The notes beneath the pieces are model-generated. The model was not told the DNA's origin and did not search any database. It saw only the letters and a program-made list of their open reading frames with translations. DNA of 64,000 nt from contig NZ_QKVK01000001.1 in assembly GCF_003234965.1 (NCBI RefSeq), forward strand, positions 744,001-808,000. The letters run 5' to 3'. Source of the DNA: Aestuariivirga litoralis (GTDB taxonomy: Bacteria > Pseudomonadota > Alphaproteobacteria > Rhizobiales > Aestuariivirgaceae). The translations under genes were made by a program, and so were the position numbers. Every line of letters begins with the position of its first letter. Within the stretch, counting starts at the first letter, position 1. Positions 30,809 to 39,229 of the stretch are shown here, in pieces.

Positions 30809-30838
30809 GCAAAAGCCGCCCCGGTTGGAGCGGCTTTC
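30809..30838 (-). terminator. Intrinsic terminator of rpmB
   Basis: On the minus strand, GAAAGCCGCTCCAACCGGGG followed by CGGCTTTTGC forms a stem AAAGCCGC/GCGGCTTT with a T-run, starting about 22 bp after the rpmB stop. The structure is typical of a strong Rho-independent terminator. Confidence 0.8.
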
Positions 30839-30860
30839 GAATTCAGAACCGACCGAAGGA

Positions 30861-31157
30861 TCAGGCGGCCTTGGCGGCTTCCAGCTTCTTGGCGATCGAG
30901 CGCTTGAGGCGCAGCGCCTTGTCCGAGAGCTTGGCGCTGTCGGCCTTCATCAGGAAGGCGTCGAGGCCGCCCACATGCTCGACCGACTTCAGCGCGATCG
31001 CGGAGATGCGCAGGCGATAGGTCAGGCCCATCGCATCGCTCATCAGGCTCACGTCGCACAGGTTCGGCATGAAGCGGGTCTTGGTCTTGTTGTTGGCATG
31101 GCTGACCTTGTTGCCAACCAGCGCGTTCTTTCCCGTCAACTCACAACGGCGGGCCAT
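30861..31157 (-). CDS. rpmB: 50S ribosomal protein L28
   Basis: A 98-aa L28 starting [20 protein letters not shown], with the alphaproteobacterial C-terminal extension ending in KKLEAAKAA. The upstream in-frame ATG at 31241 lies within the promoter and is not used. A consensus promoter lies about 60 bp upstream and an intrinsic terminator follows, so the gene is probably monocistronic. Its location between cobT and the SUV3-like helicase is conserved in Hyphomicrobiales. Confidence 0.97.
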   Translation of the reverse strand: MARRCELTGKNALVGNKVSHANNKTKTRFMPNLCDVSLMSDAMGLTYRLRISAIALKSVEHVGGLDAFLMKADSAKLSDKALRLKRSIAKKLEAAKAA

Positions 31158-31220
31158 GGGCTTAACTCCACAATAAGAATGGGCACCGGTCGGCAGGATG
31201 CCCCCGGTTCGGATGGCGGG

Positions 31221-31249
31221 TCTATAGTGGCAGCAGGCCACGGGGTCAA
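31221..31249 (-). promoter_or_regulatory. Sigma-70 type promoter of rpmB
   Basis: Read on the minus strand: -35 TTGACC (31244-31249), 17-bp spacer, -10 TATAGA (31221-31226). Both hexamers are near consensus, and a leader of about 55 nt follows before the rpmB ATG at 31157. Confidence 0.75.
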
Positions 31250-31436
31250 GCCGGAAGCACCCGATATCCCGGCGGGTCCAAAGCCTGTCTTCGCGCCTCT
31301 GCCCTCACCGGAAAGGAGCTGGCTGTCCCGTTCTGGCACAATCGGGTTAACGCCTCGCCCCGCCGCAACCGCGCTGCGAGCAGAATTCTCCTGTGCTCTT
31401 GTAGGCTTAGCTGAGCCGCAACACAACATCTTGCGA

Positions 31437-31720
31437 GAACAAACCACGAAAATCGGCCCTTCAGCGATTCGGGCGCGATCCGTTCCGGGGATGGTCCATT
31501 CCGTTAAGAACGTCGGCTTGCCGGTCGCGAGGTCAGCTGGAATTCGTCAACCATGGGGCGCACGGCGTTAAGACTTTCGGCTCCACCTCCGCCATGGATG
31601 GCCGCCCCGGTGTTCCGGCGCATCAGGCGCCGCCTTCCGGAACCCCAGCAAATCCGGCACAAGCCCCTGGGAACAAACCCGGAAAAGCCAGTCAGCAACG
31701 ATTCGGGCCGTGTTCGTTCC
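31437..31720. repeat. Imperfect 50-bp direct repeat (31437-31486 and 31671-31720)
   Basis: The two 50-bp units begin GAACAAACC, share GAAAA at the same offset and CGATTCGGGC in the middle, and end CGTTCC. By eye 35 of 50 aligned bases are identical, with no gap. They lie upstream of the helicase gene. Function unknown; they could be diverged copies of a regulatory or extragenic element. Confidence 0.5.
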
Positions 31721-31832
31721 GCTTTGAATCCAATGCTTAACGGGGCGGTTCAGAACGGGCCGATAATCCTTGACCGCGGGGGACCCGCGCCCCAAGTCTG
31801 GAGCTCACGAAAGTCCCGTAAAGCCGCCTTAG

Positions 31833-34800
31833 ATGCCCGCCCAGAAAACCGTCACTGCCGTGCTTGGCCCCACCAACACCGGCAAGACCCACCTCGCGGT
31901 GGAGCGCATGCTGGGGCACGGCGGCGGCATGATCGGGCTTCCCCTTCGCCTTCTGGCCCGCGAGATCTTCGACAAGGTGCGGGCGCGTGCGGGCGATGCC
32001 GCCGTGGCGCTGGTCACCGGCGAGGAGAAGATCATCCCCGCCGCCGCGCGCTACTGGATCTGCACCGTCGAGGCGATGCCTTCCGACGTCGACGTGCCCT
32101 TCCTCGCCATCGACGAGGTGCAGCTCTGTGCCGACTTCGAGCGCGGCCACATCTTCACCGACCGCGTGCTGAACCGCCGGGGGCGCGACGAGACCATGCT
32201 GCTGGGGGCCGCCACCATGCGCCCGCTGCTCGAGCGCCTGCTGCCGGGAACGACCTTCGTGGCGCGCCCGCGCTTCTCGCAGCTTCTCTACGCGGGCCAG
32301 AAGAAGCTCACGCGGCTTCCCCGCCGCTCGGCCATCGTCGCCTTCTCCGCCGACATGGTCTATGCGACGGCCGAGCTGATCCGCCGTCAGCGCGGCGGCG
32401 CGGCGGTTGTTCTCGGCGCCCTCAGCCCGCGCACCCGCAATGCCCAGGTGGCGCTCTACCAGTCGGGCGACGTCGATTACATCGTGGCCACCGATGCCAT
32501 CGGCATGGGCCTCAACATGGATGTCGACCATGTGGCCTTCGCCTCCACCCGCAAGTTCGACGGCTTCCAGTACCGCCACCTCAACCCCTCCGAACTGGGC
32601 CAGGTCGCGGGCCGCGCCGGGCGCTACATGAACGACGGCACCTTCGGCGTGACGGGCGAGGCAGATCCCTTCGAGCAGGAAGTGGTGGAGCGCCTCGAGT
32701 CGCACAATTTCGATGCCGTGCGCATGCTGCAGTGGCGCAACCGCGAGCTGGATTTCGGCTCGCTGGAGCGCCTCAGGCAGTCGCTCAACATGCTGCCCAA
32801 CCAACAGGGCCTCACCCGCGCCCAGCCCAATGCCGACCTGCTCGCGCTGGAAGCACTGGCCCGCGACCCCGCCACGCGTGACTTGGCCACGTCGAAGAAG
32901 GACGTGGAGCGGCTGTGGGAGGTCTGCCAGATCCCGGACTACAGAAACATTTCGAACTCGGAGCACGCCTCGATCGTTTCGAAGATCTACCAGTATCTCC
33001 AGACTGGAGACGGGTTCATCGATGAGGACTGGTTCGTGCGCCAGCTGAAGTTCTGCGAGAACACCCAGGGCGATCTCGACACGCTGTCGAACCGCATCAG
33101 CCACATCCGCACCTGGACTTTCGTGGCCAACCGGCCGGACTGGCTGAAAGCACCTCTCTATTGGCAATCCTACGCGAGAGAGATAGAGGACAAGCTGTCG
33201 GATGCCTTGCATGAGCGGCTGACACAGCGTTTTATCGACCGCCGTACCAGCGTGCTGATGAAGCGCCTGGCCCAGAAGGAAGAATTGATGTCGACTGTTG
33301 AAGAAGATGGCGCCATCCACGTCGAGGGCGAGTATATTGGCCGGATCAAGGGCTTCCTCTTCGTGCCCGATGGTGCGACCGAGGGTGCCGAGGCCCGCGC
33401 CCTCAAGGCCGCCGCCATGTCCGCCGTGGCTGCCGAGATCACGGCGCGCGCCAAGGCGGTCGCCGCCTCAGCCGACACCGACCTGAAGCTCACCCGCGAT
33501 GGCCAGATCATCTGGAACCATGCCCCCGTGGGCAGGCTTGAGCCTGGCGCCACCCTGCTGAAGCCGCGCGCCTCCGTCGTCGCCGGCGACCAGCTCTCAG
33601 GCGCCGAGCGCGAGGAGGTGCAGCAGCGCCTCCAGAAATTCACCGACCGCCACATCGCCGCCGTGCTCGAGCCGCTCCTGAAGCTCGAGGAAGGCGAGGG
33701 CCTCGAAGGCATCTCGCGCGGCATCGCCTATCGCCTGGTGGAGACGCTGGGCGTCCTGCCGCGTGACACCGTGACGGAGGAAGTGAAGGGCCTGAGTCAG
33801 GATGATCGCGCCAAGCTCCGTGCCTTGGGCGCCCGCTTCGGCGCCTTCAACGTCTATGTGCCAGCCCTCTTGAAGCCCGCCCCCACCGAGCTCCGCCTGC
33901 TGCTCTGGGCCTTGAGCCTGCAGAAGGAAGGCAAGCTCGACCCCGCAGCGCTGCCGCAGCCGCCGGGCCAGGGCCTCACCTCGGCGAGCTTCGACCGCTC
34001 TACCCCTAAGGGCTTCTATGGCGTCTGCGGCTACCGCATCTGCGGCTCGCGCGTCGTCCGCATCGACATGCTGGAGCGTCTGGCCGATGTGATCCGCGAC
34101 CGCGTGTTCTGGCGCCCGCGCTTCGCCGAGGAACCGCGGCCCTCGGGTTCCGTCGAGGGCGGCGGCTTCACCGTGGTGCCGGACATGATGTCGCTCGTCG
34201 GCTGCTCAGGCGAGGACTTCCTCGGCATCCTGAGGAGCCTCGACTACCGCATGCAGAAGAAGACGGTGAAGCGCCCCGTGGCCGCCGCCGCTGCGGCGCC
34301 GGGCGCCCCGCAGGAACTGCCGGGCACCGCGCCCGCCGAGGTTCCGGCCCTCGCGCCGCAGGAAGCGCCCGCCCCCGCCGAACCGGTGACGCCGGAGCCG
34401 GGCGAAACGCCCGCCGAGCCCGCCACACCGCCGGAAGCGCCCGACAGCCCGGTCGAGGTCCCCTCCACCCCCGCCACGCCTGCGGCGGAGGGCGAGGCAG
34501 ACGCCGTGGCTGAAGCCGCGCCCGCGCCCGAAGTGCCGATGGAAGAGGTGGAAATCGAGATCTGGTGGCCCAAGGACACCGGTCCCTTCCGCCATCGCCC
34601 CGAGCGCCAGCAGAACAACCGCCGCCCGCAGCAGCGCGGCGCCAAGCCGGCCGAAGGCGGCGAGAAGCCCGAGGGCGAACAGCAACCGCGCCGCGAGGGC
34701 GGCCGCCCGCACCGCCAGCATGGCAAGGACAAGCGCCGGGAAGACCGCGCCGAGGGCCAGGAGGGTCGGCAGGACCGCAGGCCGCGCCGGGAGGACCGCA

Positions 34801-34904
34801 AGCCGGAGGCCCCGGAGCGGAAATCCCGCCCGGAAAAGCCGATCGACCCCGATTCCCCCTTCGCCGTGCTGGGGGCGCTGAAGGCGAAGCTTGGCGGCAA
34901 GTGA
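31833..34904 (+). CDS. SUV3-type DEAD/DEAH-box RNA helicase with low-complexity C-terminal tail
   Basis: A 1023-aa superfamily 2 helicase related to mitochondrial SUV3. Walker A is GPTNTGKT at 12-19, motif II is LAIDEVQLCADFERG, motif III is LLGAATMRPL and motif VI is ELGQVAGRAGRYMNDGTFG. A large alphaproteobacterial middle region follows to about residue 800. The last ~220 residues are unusual: first an Ala/Pro/Glu-rich linker (about 815-900), then a highly charged Arg/Gln/Glu/Gly/Lys tail with RRED/RREG repeats, likely disordered and RNA-binding. A short conserved end SPFAVLGALKAKL closes it. It probably acts in RNA turnover or ribosome-related remodelling. The S4-protein start overlaps its end. 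Confidence 0.9.
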   Translation: MPAQKTVTAVLGPTNTGKTHLAVERMLGHGGGMIGLPLRLLAREIFDKVRARAGDAAVALVTGEEKIIPAAARYWICTVEAMPSDVDVPFLAIDEVQLCADFERGHIFTDRVLNRRGRDETMLLGAATMRPLLERLLPGTTFVARPRFSQLLYAGQKKLTRLPRRSAIVAFSADMVYATAELIRRQRGGAAVVLGALSPRTRNAQVALYQSGDVDYIVATDAIGMGLNMDVDHVAFASTRKFDGFQYRHLNPSELGQVAGRAGRYMNDGTFGVTGEADPFEQEVVERLESHNFDAVRMLQWRNRELDFGSLERLRQSLNMLPNQQGLTRAQPNADLLALEALARDPATRDLATSKKDVERLWEVCQIPDYRNISNSEHASIVSKIYQYLQTGDGFIDEDWFVRQLKFCENTQGDLDTLSNRISHIRTWTFVANRPDWLKAPLYWQSYAREIEDKLSDALHERLTQRFIDRRTSVLMKRLAQKEELMSTVEEDGAIHVEGEYIGRIKGFLFVPDGATEGAEARALKAAAMSAVAAEITARAKAVAASADTDLKLTRDGQIIWNHAPVGRLEPGATLLKPRASVVAGDQLSGAEREEVQQRLQKFTDRHIAAVLEPLLKLEEGEGLEGISRGIAYRLVETLGVLPRDTVTEEVKGLSQDDRAKLRALGARFGAFNVYVPALLKPAPTELRLLLWALSLQKEGKLDPAALPQPPGQGLTSASFDRSTPKGFYGVCGYRICGSRVVRIDMLERLADVIRDRVFWRPRFAEEPRPSGSVEGGGFTVVPDMMSLVGCSGEDFLGILRSLDYRMQKKTVKRPVAAAAAAPGAPQELPGTAPAEVPALAPQEAPAPAEPVTPEPGETPAEPATPPEAPDSPVEVPSTPATPAAEGEADAVAEAAPAPEVPMEEVEIEIWWPKDTGPFRHRPERQQNNRRPQQRGAKPAEGGEKPEGEQQPRREGGRPHRQHGKDKRREDRAEGQEGRQDRRPRREDRKPEAPERKSRPEKPIDPDSPFAVLGALKAKLGGK

Positions 34905-35196
34905 CGAGGCGCCGGGGCGCCAGCGCCTCGACAAGTGGCTGTGGTTCGCCCGGGTGGTGAAGACCCGGGAGGCCGCCTGCTCCCTCGTGGAATCCGGCCA
35001 TGTCCGCCTCAATGGCCAGAAGACGCTGAAGCCCGGCCACGGGGTGAAGGCGGACGACGTTCTGACCATCGTCCTCAATTCAAGGGTGCGGGTCCTGCAT
35101 GTCGCGGGGCTGGCCGAGCGCCGCGGTCCCGCCGAGGCGGCGCGGCGCCTCTATCGTGAGCCGGGCATGTCCACGCTGGATGAGGAAACGCCGTAA
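34891..35196 (+). CDS. RNA-binding S4 domain protein (HslR-like)
   Basis: A 101-aa protein whose S4 fold is obvious: QRLDKWLWFARVVKTREAA, then LVESGHVRLNG. It resembles HslR (Hsp15), which binds 50S subunits carrying stalled nascent chains. The reading frame begins at a TTG (34891) overlapping the last 14 bp of the helicase gene; no other start precedes the domain, so this coupled TTG is chosen. The helicase-S4-fdxA-carD order is conserved in the order. Confidence 0.87.
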   Translation: MAASDEAPGRQRLDKWLWFARVVKTREAACSLVESGHVRLNGQKTLKPGHGVKADDVLTIVLNSRVRVLHVAGLAERRGPAEAARRLYREPGMSTLDEETP

Positions 35197-35259
35197 AATG
35201 TGGTGCAAGCCCCGCCGGAAATTGCTAGGAAGCGTTCGGAATAAAGAACGGTTGAGCCT

Positions 35260-35598
35260 ATGACCTATATCGTCACCGACAACTGCATCAAGTGCAAGTA
35301 CATGGATTGCGTGGAAGTTTGCCCCGTGGACTGCTTCTACGAGGGCGAGAACATGCTCGTCATCCACCCCGACGAATGCATCGACTGCGGCGTCTGCGAG
35401 CCGGAATGCCCGGCCGAGGCGATCAAGCCTGATACCGAGCCCGGCCTCGAATCCTGGCTGAAGCTCAACACCGAATATGCCGCGCAGTGGCCCAACATCA
35501 CCACCAAGAAGGACGCCCCGGCGGATGCCAAGGAGTTCGACGGCGTGGAAGGCAAGCTGGAGAAGTATTTCTCCCCCAATCCCGGCGAGGGCGACTGA
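35260..35598 (+). CDS. fdxA: 7Fe ferredoxin FdxA
   Basis: A 112-aa seven-iron ferredoxin. The Cys arrangement C9/C17/C50 for [3Fe-4S] and C21/C40/C43/C46 for [4Fe-4S] can be read in [15 protein letters not shown] and [13 protein letters not shown], with extra Cys at 12 and 25 as usual for FdxA. The C-terminal extension after residue 60 is typical for this type. It is a soluble low-potential electron carrier. The start ATG at 35260 has no strong Shine-Dalgarno sequence (GGTTGAGCCT precedes). Confidence 0.95.
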   Translation: MTYIVTDNCIKCKYMDCVEVCPVDCFYEGENMLVIHPDECIDCGVCEPECPAEAIKPDTEPGLESWLKLNTEYAAQWPNITTKKDAPADAKEFDGVEGKLEKYFSPNPGEGD

Positions 35599-36008
35599 GG
35601 GTTTTCCATGCCCTGCGCGCAGGCCGGGCATGCATCCCCTTCCGGGCATTAACCTTTTTCCGCAAGATTCGTCCGTGTGCGGCACAAGATTCCGCCGTAC
35701 ACGGACGTCTAGCCCTTTAAAAATGCTTAAACTTGTGATATTTAGGGCATCATGAGTATGTAATCCGAGTTGGGTGAAGGAAACCGGGCCAAGGGCTCGG
35801 GTTTTTTTATGCGCGTGCCGGCAATCCACAGACAGCGACAGGGGCCCGAGGGCGCCCTTCGGGTGGGAGGGCAGACAGGCACCGGTTACGGGAACTGGAC
35901 GAAGAGGCAGGTTGCGCAGGTCTTTTGGCCAGCGCCGCGCGTCACCCCGTTTCTCGCCAACGGACCGCATATTCCAGAACACATTGGGCAAAGGGCGAAG
36001 GACGAAAC
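35599..36008. other. 410-bp intergenic region fdxA-carD
   Basis: The first half holds an AT-rich patch (35715-35765), unusual for this genome, followed by an intrinsic terminator at 35781-35808. A weak promoter-like pair TTGTGA / TATGTA lies at about 35735-35764. The rest up to carD shows only the Shine-Dalgarno AAGGA before 36009. A short non-coding RNA is possible. Confidence 0.4.
35781..35808 (+). terminator. Intrinsic terminator downstream of fdxA
   Basis: A hairpin AAACCGGGCC-AAG-GGCTC(G)GGTTT with one bulged G is followed by an uninterrupted T-run (seven T). It ends transcripts on the plus strand about 190 nt after the fdxA stop, either fdxA read-through or a separate small RNA. Confidence 0.75.
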
Positions 36009-36938
36009 ATGACGAAGACCAAGACGAAGGCAGCGGCCACCAAGAAGCCCGCCGCCAAGGCCAAGACCAAGACAGCCCCGAAGAAGACCTCGAAGCCGGT
36101 GACCGCCGCCAAGGCCAAGCCCGCTGCCGCCAAGGCCAAGCCCGCCGCCGCCGCCAAGCCGGCCCCCAAGGCCGTTGCCGCCAAGGCCCCCGCCAAGCCC
36201 GCCGCCGCCGTAAAGCCGGCTCCGGCTGCAAAGCCGGTGGCCGCCGCCAAGCCCGCCGCCGAGGCCAGGAAGCCTGCCAAGGCTGCGGCCCCCGCCCCCG
36301 TTGCCAAGGCCGCTGCCCCGCAACCCGCCCCCGCCCCGGCCCACAAGCCGGCGGCTGCCGCTGCCGTGGTTGCCCCGCCCGTGGCGCGCAAGCTGGTGTT
36401 CAAGGTCAATGAACTCGTCGTCTACCCCGCCCATGGCGTGGGCAAGATCTCGATGATCGAGGAGCAGGAAATCGCCGGCGTGAAGCTCGAGCTCTACATC
36501 GTCGAGTTCGAGAAGGAGAAGCTCCGCCTCAAGGTGCCGACCAGCCGTGCGGAACAGAAGGGCATGCGCCGCCTGTCCGACAAGGCGCAGATCGAATCGG
36601 CGCTGAAGGTGCTCAAGGGCCGCGCCCGCATCAAGCGCACCATGTGGTCGCGCCGGGCGCAGGAATATGATGCGAAGATCAACTCCGGCGACATCATGGC
36701 CGTGGCCGAGGTGGTGCGCGACCTCTACCGCTCGGAGCGCCAGCCGGAACAGTCCTATTCCGAACGCCAGCTCTTCGAGCAGGCGCTGGACCGCATGGCC
36801 CGCGAAATCGCCGCCGTGAAGAAGATCGACGACGACCAGGCCGTGAAGGAACTCGAAGAGTTCCTCTCGAAGAACGCCAAGCGTCCCGCCGCCGGCGAAA
36901 AGCCCGAAGAGGACGTGGCCGCCGACGAAGCCGCCTGA
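36009..36938 (+). CDS. carD: CarD family transcriptional regulator with Lys/Ala/Pro-rich N-terminal tail
   Basis: 309 aa in two parts. Residues 1 to about 126 are almost only Lys, Ala, Pro, Thr and Val (KPAAAKAKP-type repeats), like histone H1 tails. Residues about 129-290 form a CarD/CdnL RNA polymerase-binding domain: LVFKVNELVVYPAHGVGKI opens the Tudor-like module, and the helical C-terminal DNA-binding module has RAQEYDAKINSGD and VVRDLYR. A short acidic end follows. CarD binds the RNAP beta subunit and stabilises open complexes at rRNA and other promoters. The long basic tail is much larger than in ordinary CdnL proteins of 160-190 aa. The ATG at 36009 has AAGGA at good spacing. Confidence 0.92.
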   Translation: MTKTKTKAAATKKPAAKAKTKTAPKKTSKPVTAAKAKPAAAKAKPAAAAKPAPKAVAAKAPAKPAAAVKPAPAAKPVAAAKPAAEARKPAKAAAPAPVAKAAAPQPAPAPAHKPAAAAAVVAPPVARKLVFKVNELVVYPAHGVGKISMIEEQEIAGVKLELYIVEFEKEKLRLKVPTSRAEQKGMRRLSDKAQIESALKVLKGRARIKRTMWSRRAQEYDAKINSGDIMAVAEVVRDLYRSERQPEQSYSERQLFEQALDRMAREIAAVKKIDDDQAVKELEEFLSKNAKRPAAGEKPEEDVAADEAA

Positions 36939-36958
36939 TCTCTCGTCATCCGATCTGC

Positions 36959-36986
36959 AAAGGCCCGGCCGCACGCCGGGCCTTTT
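36959..36986 (+). terminator. Intrinsic terminator of carD
   Basis: An 11-bp stem AAAGGCCCGGC/GCCGGGCCTTT with a CGCAC loop and a short T-run follows the carD stop by about 20 bp. Confidence 0.85.
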
Positions 36987-37042
36987 CCGTTTCTGACGCC
37001 TTCCCAAAGCGGGCGCGGACCGTTAGAAAGGCCACCGGCCAA

Positions 37043-37119
37043 GTCCCGGTAGCTCAGCCGGATAGAGCACAGGTTTCCTAAACCTGGGGTCAGGGGTTCG
37101 AATCCCTTCCGGGACGCCA
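37043..37119 (+). tRNA. tRNA-Arg (anticodon CCT)
   Basis: A 77-nt cloverleaf: acceptor GTCCCGG pairs with CCGGGAC, the D arm carries AGCTCAGCCGGATAGAGC, the anticodon stem CAGGT/ACCTG encloses TTCCTAA giving anticodon CCT, the T arm GGGGTTCGAATCCC is standard, and the 3' CCA is encoded. It reads AGG codons. It sits about 60 bp after the carD terminator. Confidence 0.97.
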
Positions 37120-37304
37120 CTCATTCACCTTCATTCCCACCCCCTCCGCCAGCGCCGACGCGGGGGCAGGCCCGCCGCGCCCGCATCCGGGCATGGTCGG
37201 AGCACAGGCGCCCCGGCACCTCTCCACGCCACCAAAGAAAGCCTTGCAACGGCCCGGCAGCGGTGTTACTCCTAAATCTCTATCAATTAAGTATGGTATA
37301 GACG

Positions 37305-38234
37305 ATGCGCCGCCAGCTCCCCCCGCTCAATGCTCTCCGGGCCTTCGAGGTCGCTGCCCGCCACATGAGTATTTCGCAGGCGGCAAGCGAGTTGCGGGTG
37401 ACGCCCGCCGCAGTGAGCCACCAGATCCGGCTGCTCGAGGATCACGTGGGCCTGCCGCTCTTCGTCAGGAACGGCCGCGGCCTGGCCTTGACCGATGCCG
37501 GAACGGCCGGGCTGCGCGACCTGCACGAGGCCTTTTCCCGCCTCTGTGCCGCGATGGACGCGATCGATTCGCTGGGCGAGGCGGGCGTCCTGTCGGTCAG
37601 CGTGGCGCCCTCCTTCGCCTCGAAATGGCTCCTGCCGCGGCTCGAACTGTTCCAGAACGCGCATCCGGAGATCGACGTGCATGTCCAGGCCTCGATGCAG
37701 ATCTCCGACTTCGCCAAGGACGGCATCGATCTCGCCATCCGCTATGGCGCGGGGCGCTACTCGGACCTCGCGGTGGAAAGGCTCATGGCCGAGAGCGTGG
37801 TTCCGGTCTGCAGCCCGGAATACCTGATGCAGCATGGCCCCTTCTACATGCCCTCCGACCTCACCGAGGCAACCCTGCTGCATGACGACAGCCCCGACAA
37901 TGATCCCTCCTGCCCCAATTGGGAGATGTGGCTGAGCGCGGCCGGCTCGCCGCACGTCGATTCGACGCGCGGCCCGCGCTTCAACCAGTCGAGCCTCGTC
38001 ATCGAGGCGGCGGCACTCGGCCGTGGCGTGGCCCTGGCCAAGACGGCCCTTGCCGCCCGCGACCTGCGCCAGGGACGGCTGGTGCAGCCCTTCAACTCGA
38101 CGACGGTGAAGGTCGACTTCGCCTATTACCTTGTCGCCCCCCGCGCCAAGTTGAACCTGCCGAAGGTCTCCTACTTCATCGACTGGCTGCGCAGCGAAGT
38201 GACCCGCGAAGAACAGCAGCTGGCCGTGGCCTGA
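37305..38234 (+). CDS. LysR family transcriptional regulator (GcvA-like)
   Basis: A 309-aa LysR regulator. The winged helix-turn-helix occupies about residues 8-66 (LNALRAFEVAARHMSISQAA, then VTPAAVSHQIRLLEDHVG), with the effector-binding domain from about 95. The opening RRQLPPLNALRAFE is the GcvA-subgroup signature. The serine acetyltransferase gene follows after only 22 bp in the same direction, so the regulator may control, or be cotranscribed with, cysteine synthesis. The upstream DNA is AT-rich (TATCAATTAAGTATGGTATA) and probably holds the promoter. Confidence 0.9.
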   Translation: MRRQLPPLNALRAFEVAARHMSISQAASELRVTPAAVSHQIRLLEDHVGLPLFVRNGRGLALTDAGTAGLRDLHEAFSRLCAAMDAIDSLGEAGVLSVSVAPSFASKWLLPRLELFQNAHPEIDVHVQASMQISDFAKDGIDLAIRYGAGRYSDLAVERLMAESVVPVCSPEYLMQHGPFYMPSDLTEATLLHDDSPDNDPSCPNWEMWLSAAGSPHVDSTRGPRFNQSSLVIEAAALGRGVALAKTALAARDLRQGRLVQPFNSTTVKVDFAYYLVAPRAKLNLPKVSYFIDWLRSEVTREEQQLAVA

Positions 38235-38256
38235 CGCGCCGGAAGGGAGGAACGCC

Positions 38257-39192
38257 ATGTCCGCGAAGATCCAGATGCTGAGGGCGCCGGCCGCCCGGGT
38301 GCCCGCCTTCGAGCTCGGCGGCATCGTCGCCGAACTCCGCTACTCGCGCGAGGTCAGCCACAACATCCGCCTCGGCGGGAAGGTCACCGAGGCGCCTGCC
38401 GCGGCAACGGTCGCCGAAATCATGGACAGCGTGGTCACCGCACTCTTCCCCACCCATCTCGGTCCGCACGGGCTCAGCCATGACCGGGTCGACCTCTTCG
38501 TCACCAATGCGCTGTCGACGGCCTTTACCCGGCTGGGAGACCAGCTGGCGCGCGGGCTGCAGTTCGATGCCAACGGCCTGTCGCCGCTCGAGGCGAAGCG
38601 CCGCGCCCAGGCGATCGTGCAGGGCTTCGCGCGGCAGCTTCCCGCCATCCGCGCCCTGCTGGTGAGCGACCTCAAGGCCGCCCAGCAGCGCGATGCCTCG
38701 GCCGAGAGCCTGGCGGAAGTGCTGATCTGCCATCCCGGTTCGCGCGCCATCATCCACCACCGGCTGGCGCATGCCCTGCACGGGGCAGGCGCGCGCCTCG
38801 TCGCGCGCATCGTCGCGGCGCTGGCGCATGCCACGACGGGGATCGACATTCACCCGGGCGCCAGCATCGGCCCGGGCTTCTTCATCGCCAAGGGCACCGG
38901 CGTCACCATCGGCGAGACGGCGGTCATCGGCGAGAATGTCTGCCTGCACCAGGGCGTCACGCTGGGCGAGCACGCGGCAGAAGGCGCCGCGCCGCCCCGC
39001 CGCCGCGTGCCCCGCCACCCGATCATCGAGAACAACGTGACGATCCATGCCGGCGCCACCATTCTCGGCCGCATCACCATCGGCGCGGGTTCGGTGATCG
39101 GCGGCAATGTCTGGCTCACCCGCAGCCTTCCGCCGGGCAGTTCGGTCACCCAGGCGGCGCATGCCGTGAGTCCCATCCACAGCCTCGACTGA
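38257..39192 (+). CDS. Serine O-acetyltransferase (EpsC/CysE family)
   Basis: A 311-aa protein. The C-terminal third is a hexapeptide-repeat beta helix with IDIHPGASIGPGFFIAKGTG and VCLHQGVTLG, diagnostic of serine acetyltransferase; catalytic His lie in IDIHPG and HHRLAH-type positions. The longer N-terminal helical part matches the EpsC-type variant rather than short CysE. It makes O-acetylserine for cysteine synthesis. The Shine-Dalgarno GGAAGGGAGG is strong. It may be regulated by the LysR gene just upstream. Confidence 0.9.
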   Translation: MSAKIQMLRAPAARVPAFELGGIVAELRYSREVSHNIRLGGKVTEAPAAATVAEIMDSVVTALFPTHLGPHGLSHDRVDLFVTNALSTAFTRLGDQLARGLQFDANGLSPLEAKRRAQAIVQGFARQLPAIRALLVSDLKAAQQRDASAESLAEVLICHPGSRAIIHHRLAHALHGAGARLVARIVAALAHATTGIDIHPGASIGPGFFIAKGTGVTIGETAVIGENVCLHQGVTLGEHAAEGAAPPRRRVPRHPIIENNVTIHAGATILGRITIGAGSVIGGNVWLTRSLPPGSSVTQAAHAVSPIHSLD

Positions 39193-39229
39193 GCCATGCT
39201 GCCCCGGCAGCGCGGCGCGGGGCCGCGCG

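Larger units (their letters stand above)
31158..31832. other. 675-bp intergenic region between rpmB and the helicase (divergent)
   Basis: It contains the rpmB promoter (31221-31249) and an imperfect direct repeat of 50 bp at 31437-31486 and 31671-31720. It is lower in coding character than the flanks and has several small runs such as GTTAAGA and CTTAACG. No tRNA, known riboswitch or convincing ORF is seen. It presumably also holds the helicase promoter, which I cannot place. Confidence 0.5.

Noticed and set aside
31437-31686. GAAC-N7-GAAA sites resembling alphaproteobacterial LexA boxes (GTTC-N7-GTTC)
   Set aside because: The second half differs from the required GAAC in both copies, and neither flanking gene is a usual SOS gene; treated only as part of the 50-bp repeat.
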